Origin: Oxalobacteraceae bacterium CAVE-383
GTDB taxonomy: Bacteria; Pseudomonadota; Gammaproteobacteria; Burkholderiales; Burkholderiaceae_D
NCBI GenBank assembly: GCA_004134995.1
Contig: REGP01000003.1
Span: 186,001-250,000, forward strand
Direction: 5' to 3'
Length of the DNA: 64,000 nucleotides
In this document: positions 60,874 through 64,000 of the stretch, in pieces
Numbering within the stretch: position 1 is the first letter of the stretch
How the letters are laid out: each line of letters begins with the position of its first letter
Notes under the pieces: model-generated
Databases searched by the model: none
Seen by the model: the letters and a program-made list of their open reading frames with translations, nothing else
Told to the model about the DNA's origin: nothing
Position numbers and translations under genes: made by a program

Positions 60874-61959
60874 TTATTTTCTTTTGAACAGGTCGTTATA
60901 GATCTTGCTCCATTTGTCCATCTGGTCCAGCGTCGCCACCGGATCCTCAAGCGTGATACTGGTATTTTGCAACGGCGAGGAAACGGTGGCATTGGTCGGG
61001 ATATAGCCCAGCCCGACCAGGATTTTCTGCGCATCGGCCGACAACAGATAATCGTAAAATACCATGGCCGCATTCGGATGCGGCGCATGCGCGGCGACGC
61101 CGACCGCATTCGCGCGCGCGATGGCCGGTTCGATCACGAACCAGTCCAGCGGCGCGCCTTTTTTCTTCGCGCTTTCCGGAATGTAATTGTAGATCGTCAG
61201 CGCCAGCGGCACTTCGCCGGCGCCCACCATATTGTTCAGCAGGGTATGGCCGGTGCGCACCGAAATGCCGTTGGCGGCGACGATATCCTGGAACAGCTTG
61301 ACGCCCTTGGCTTCGCCCATCTGGCCCACCACGGACGCGAACCAGTCGGAATCGTCGGCCTCGATGCCGAGCTTGCCCTTCCATTTCGGATCGAGCAGAT
61401 CCTCATAGCTTTTCGGCAGATCGGCTTTCCGGATCAGATTGGTGTTGTACACCTGGACCCAGACCACCAGCATGATCGAAGCCCATTCGCGGTGCGGGGC
61501 GACGGCATCCTTGACCAGATCCTTGAACAGGGGCGAAGTGACCGGCTGCAGCACTTTTTCGCGGTGCAGCGCTTCCATCTGATGCGCGCCCATATGGATC
61601 ACGTCGACTTCATAGCGTCTGGCCGCGGTTTCGGTGACGGCGCGCTGCAGCACCTTGTCGCTGCCGGCGCGCCAGACGTTGAGCTTGATGCCGGTTCTCT
61701 TCTCGAAATCGGCCTGCAGCGGCCGCAGATCGTTTTCGGCGATAGCGGTGTAGAAGGTGAGCGAGCCCTCCTTTTTTGCGGCGGCCAGCAGTTTTTCGTT
61801 GCGGTCCGGGCCGGTGTAATTGAGCAGCGACATGTCCTGGGCCAGGCAGGGCAAAGCCGGAAATACCAGGAAAAGCGCGAAAAACAGCGGGAAAAACACC
61901 GCTGCGGGTCCGGCGGACGCCCGCGCGCCAACCCGCCGCATCAAAGATGTGGAAGTCAT
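60874..61959 (-). CDS. Orphan ABC substrate-binding protein, paralogue of 49499
   Basis: A 361-residue periplasmic binding protein with a long signal peptide (hydrophobic FFPLFFALFLVFPALPCLAQ, cut near residue 41). It shares EGSLTFYTAIAENDLRPLQADF, DLLDPKWKGKLGIEADDSDW and ISVRTGHTLLNNMVGAGEVPLAL with the protein at 49499, so the two are clear paralogues of the Fe(3+)-type class. No transport partner genes are adjacent. Both may feed one shared permease encoded elsewhere, or act in sensing. Confidence 0.88.
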   Translation of the reverse strand: MTSTSLMRRVGARASAGPAAVFFPLFFALFLVFPALPCLAQDMSLLNYTGPDRNEKLLAAAKKEGSLTFYTAIAENDLRPLQADFEKRTGIKLNVWRAGSDKVLQRAVTETAARRYEVDVIHMGAHQMEALHREKVLQPVTSPLFKDLVKDAVAPHREWASIMLVVWVQVYNTNLIRKADLPKSYEDLLDPKWKGKLGIEADDSDWFASVVGQMGEAKGVKLFQDIVAANGISVRTGHTLLNNMVGAGEVPLALTIYNYIPESAKKKGAPLDWFVIEPAIARANAVGVAAHAPHPNAAMVFYDYLLSADAQKILVGLGYIPTNATVSSPLQNTSITLEDPVATLDQMDKWSKIYNDLFKRK

Positions 61960-62255
61960 GTCGTCTCCTGATTTTTTATAGTGGACTGCTTTTTATGGAT
62001 GCTGCCGGCCGATCATCCGCCTTAATGAGGGCTTCCGTATATTGAATTTTTAGGGCAAATTCCTATAACCGCAGGTTAAGGCTTGGCCGGCCGATATTTG
62101 AACAGATTGGTAAAAATCAGCCTATTTGCTTGAATTTAATGGAAAATTTTTGATCGATAAGAGTATGGTCAATCCATCAGAATAGGCCAATATCTTGCTA
62201 CACTATCTAAAACAAATCTGAAAATCAGACCCTGGGGAACCTAGAGGGATGAAGA
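61960..62255. other. AT-rich divergent intergenic region
   Basis: About 296 bases between the binding protein gene and the CheB-CheR gene. The stretch 62040-62220 is clearly AT-rich and should hold the CheB-CheR promoter. I see no RNA gene, operator or repeat that I can support. Confidence 0.4.
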
Positions 62256-64000
62256 ATGCCTCATCAACCTGAAAACAGCCCTGAATTGAACCGAATATCG
62301 AAATCTCCTGACTTTCACGTCGTCGGCATGGGCGCCTCGGCGGGGGGCTTGGCCGCTCTGATGCGTTTTTTCGAAAACATGCCGGCGCAGAACGATATGT
62401 CGTTCGTGGTCGTCCTGCATTTATCCCCCAAACACGAAAGCAGTATCGCCAAACTGCTGCAGAACGTCACCAAAATGCCCGTGCTGCAGGTGACCGAGCC
62501 GGTACGCATCGAAAAAAGCACTGTTTATGTCATTCCGCCGTCCAAGAACCTGCTGATGGAGGACGGCAAGCTGATCGTCGAGCCGCTGACCCGGCCGCAG
62601 GGCAGGCATATCGCGATCGATCTGTTTTTGCGCACGCTGGCCGATGTGCATCGCGAACGGTCGGTCGGCATCATTCTGTCCGGCACCGGTTCCGACGGCG
62701 CGGTCGGCATAGCCCGCATCAGGGAAGCCGGCGGCGTCACCATCGCGCAGTCGCCGGACGACGCCGAGTACGACGCCATGCCGCGCAGCGCGATCGATGC
62801 CGGGGTGATCGATGTGGTGCTGCCGGTGGTGGATATGCCGCAGAAGCTGATCGACGTGGTGCGCAATTCGGCCGCCATCGTGCTGCCCGACGCCGACGTC
62901 GAAGGTTTGCAGGTGCATCCGGAAACCGACGCCACCGGTAAAATGCACGCGGAGGCGGCGCTGGCGGCGATCATGGAAATCCTGCATGTGCGCACCGGCC
63001 ACGACTTCACGCATTACAAAAAAGCCACCGTGCTGCGCCGCATCGAACGGCGCATGCAGGTCAACTGCCAGCCGAACCTGAGCGCCTACCTGGGCTATCT
63101 GGAGCAGGAACAGGACGAAACCCAGCTTCTGCTGCAGGACATGCTGATCAGCGTGACCAATTTCTTCCGCGACCGCGAGGCTTTCGAGTCGCTTGAGCGC
63201 GACGTGGTGCCGCGCCTGTTTGAAGGCGCTGTCGCCGGCGCCCAGATCAGGGCCTGGAGCGCCGGCTGCGCGACCGGGGAGGAAGCTTATTCGGTCGCCA
63301 TGCTGCTGGCCGGGCATGCCGAGCGGCTGCAGCCGAAAATCGATATCCAGGTATTCGCCACCGATATCGACAAGCGCGCCATCGGCATCGGACGCCGCGG
63401 CGTTTATCCGGAATCGATCGTCACCGATATCGCGCCCGACAAGCTGCGCCAGTTTTTCAACAAGGATGGCGGCCAGTACCAGATCAAGAAGGATATCCGC
63501 GAAAAAGTCCTGTTCGCGGCGCACAATATCCTGCGCGATCCGCCGTTTTCGCGCGTGCATCTGATTACCTGCCGCAATCTGCTGATTTACCTGAGCCGCG
63601 ACGTGCAGCAGAAAATATTCGAGATGTTCCATTTCGCGCTGCTGCCGGGCGGTTATCTGTTCCTCGGCAGTTCCGAGTCGGCGGAAGTGGCGTCCAAATA
63701 CTTTATCCCGGTCGACAAGAAGAACCGCATCTATCGCGCATCCGGACTGGCGCACGGCGCGCATTACGTCCCGACCATGGCATTCCGCCAGGCCACCGTG
63801 GCGCCGATGACGCTGGCGCCGAGGGAAGTCAAGCCGCGCCTGCCTTATGCCGACCTGCATCAGCGCCTGCTGGAACATTACGCGCCGCCCAGCGTGCTGA
63901 TCAATAGTGAAGGCGACATCGTCTATCTGTCCGACAAGGCCGGCCAGTATCTGCGCTATGCCGGCGGCGAGCCCTCGCATAATCTGGTGACGCTGATCAT
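62256..64000 (+). CDS. CheB-CheR fusion protein (partial, cut by window end)
   Basis: An open frame of 581 full codons starting at ATG with GAGGG upstream and still open at the window end. Residues about 20-200 form a CheB methylesterase domain (VVGMGASAGGLAAL with the catalytic Ser, VVVLHLSPKHESS with the His, and GTGSDGAVG with the Asp). Residues about 225-490 form a CheR methyltransferase domain (HDFTHYKKATVLRRIERRM, AWSAGCATGEEAYSVAM for S-adenosylmethionine, ATDIDKRAIGIG). A third region beginning near residue 545 looks like a PAS domain. Such fusions usually continue with further PAS and kinase domains. Chemoreceptor or kinase modification is the likely role. Confidence 0.93.
   Translation, partial: MPHQPENSPELNRISKSPDFHVVGMGASAGGLAALMRFFENMPAQNDMSFVVVLHLSPKHESSIAKLLQNVTKMPVLQVTEPVRIEKSTVYVIPPSKNLLMEDGKLIVEPLTRPQGRHIAIDLFLRTLADVHRERSVGIILSGTGSDGAVGIARIREAGGVTIAQSPDDAEYDAMPRSAIDAGVIDVVLPVVDMPQKLIDVVRNSAAIVLPDADVEGLQVHPETDATGKMHAEAALAAIMEILHVRTGHDFTHYKKATVLRRIERRMQVNCQPNLSAYLGYLEQEQDETQLLLQDMLISVTNFFRDREAFESLERDVVPRLFEGAVAGAQIRAWSAGCATGEEAYSVAMLLAGHAERLQPKIDIQVFATDIDKRAIGIGRRGVYPESIVTDIAPDKLRQFFNKDGGQYQIKKDIREKVLFAAHNILRDPPFSRVHLITCRNLLIYLSRDVQQKIFEMFHFALLPGGYLFLGSSESAEVASKYFIPVDKKNRIYRASGLAHGAHYVPTMAFRQATVAPMTLAPREVKPRLPYADLHQRLLEHYAPPSVLINSEGDIVYLSDKAGQYLRYAGGEPSHNLVTLI

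Noticed and set aside
62421..63980. A 519-codon minus-strand frame
   Set aside because: It mirrors the CheB-CheR gene and has no motif of its own; the plus-strand frame has all catalytic motifs of CheB and CheR.

Overview
The window looks like chromosome of a betaproteobacterium in the Burkholderiales, most plausibly Oxalobacteraceae. The grounds are high GC coding sequence, a Burkholderia-type trimeric porin, HD-GYP/GGDEF/EAL-HDOD signalling proteins, many chemoreceptors, and orphan periplasmic binding proteins. This placement is inferred from gene content; no rRNA marker is present. One edge differs: the left 450 bases are AT-rich and carry an unrelated partial gene, followed by a tRNA-Gly(CCC) that keeps its promoter and 5' two thirds but has lost its 3' end, a scar typical of integration or deletion.

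Layout. 1-680: foreign-looking partial gene and broken tRNA. 0.9-4.2 kb: OmpA-like lipoprotein and FecR-domain pair, then a chemoreceptor with a Cache domain at each end. 4.3-17.25 kb: one tightly packed minus-strand catabolic operon of twelve genes. It holds an amidohydrolase, a binding protein, a formamidase-family enzyme, a dihydroxyphthalate-decarboxylase-like protein, a three-subunit molybdenum hydroxylase, an ABC ATPase and permease, CoxG, a DUF1116 protein and an amidase. 17.25-20.8 kb: the control region with three 16-bp operator-like palindromes, then MarR, an AtzH/HpxZ-like protein, LysR and a porin. The set fits uptake, hydroxylation and stepwise hydrolysis of an unidentified nitrogen heterocycle or ureido compound.

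20.9-26.5 kb: a degenerate HD-GYP protein, then a clear guanidine-I (ykkC) riboswitch ahead of a DMT-family transporter and a lactonase-like metallo-hydrolase, then a second chemoreceptor. 26.8-32.4 kb: GlxA-type AraC regulator, SLAC1-type channel, ArsR regulator, secreted alpha/beta hydrolase and a Tat-exported amidase. 32.8-43.6 kb: a signalling block with a second degenerate HD-GYP, EAL-HDOD, a PAS histidine kinase with LuxR-type regulator, a small lipoprotein, a SulP-STAS-cNMP transporter, a chemoreceptor ending in a CheR-docking pentapeptide, and a diguanylate cyclase. A 25-bp near-identical motif occurs upstream of two of these genes, and a 124-bp nested inverted repeat separates two convergent genes.

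43.8-50.5 kb: a MazG-like pyrophosphohydrolase, AtoE-type transporter, a small exported molybdopterin-fold protein, a Tat-exported papain-like protease followed by an exported ankyrin protein, a VOC protein and an orphan binding protein. 50.5-55.9 kb: a lipopolysaccharide core/O-antigen operon (ligase, two GT8 and two GT9 transferases). 56-62 kb: bicupin plus orphan EutA-like ATPase, a polyphosphate kinase 2 behind a probable PhoB box, an alpha/beta hydrolase and a second orphan binding protein. 62.3-64 kb: the start of a CheB-CheR fusion receptor-modifying protein, cut by the window end.

The best leads for new biology are the heterocycle operon with its operator set, the guanidine-riboswitch unit, the two HD-GYP proteins that share an HD-to-MN change, and the exported protease/ankyrin pair.
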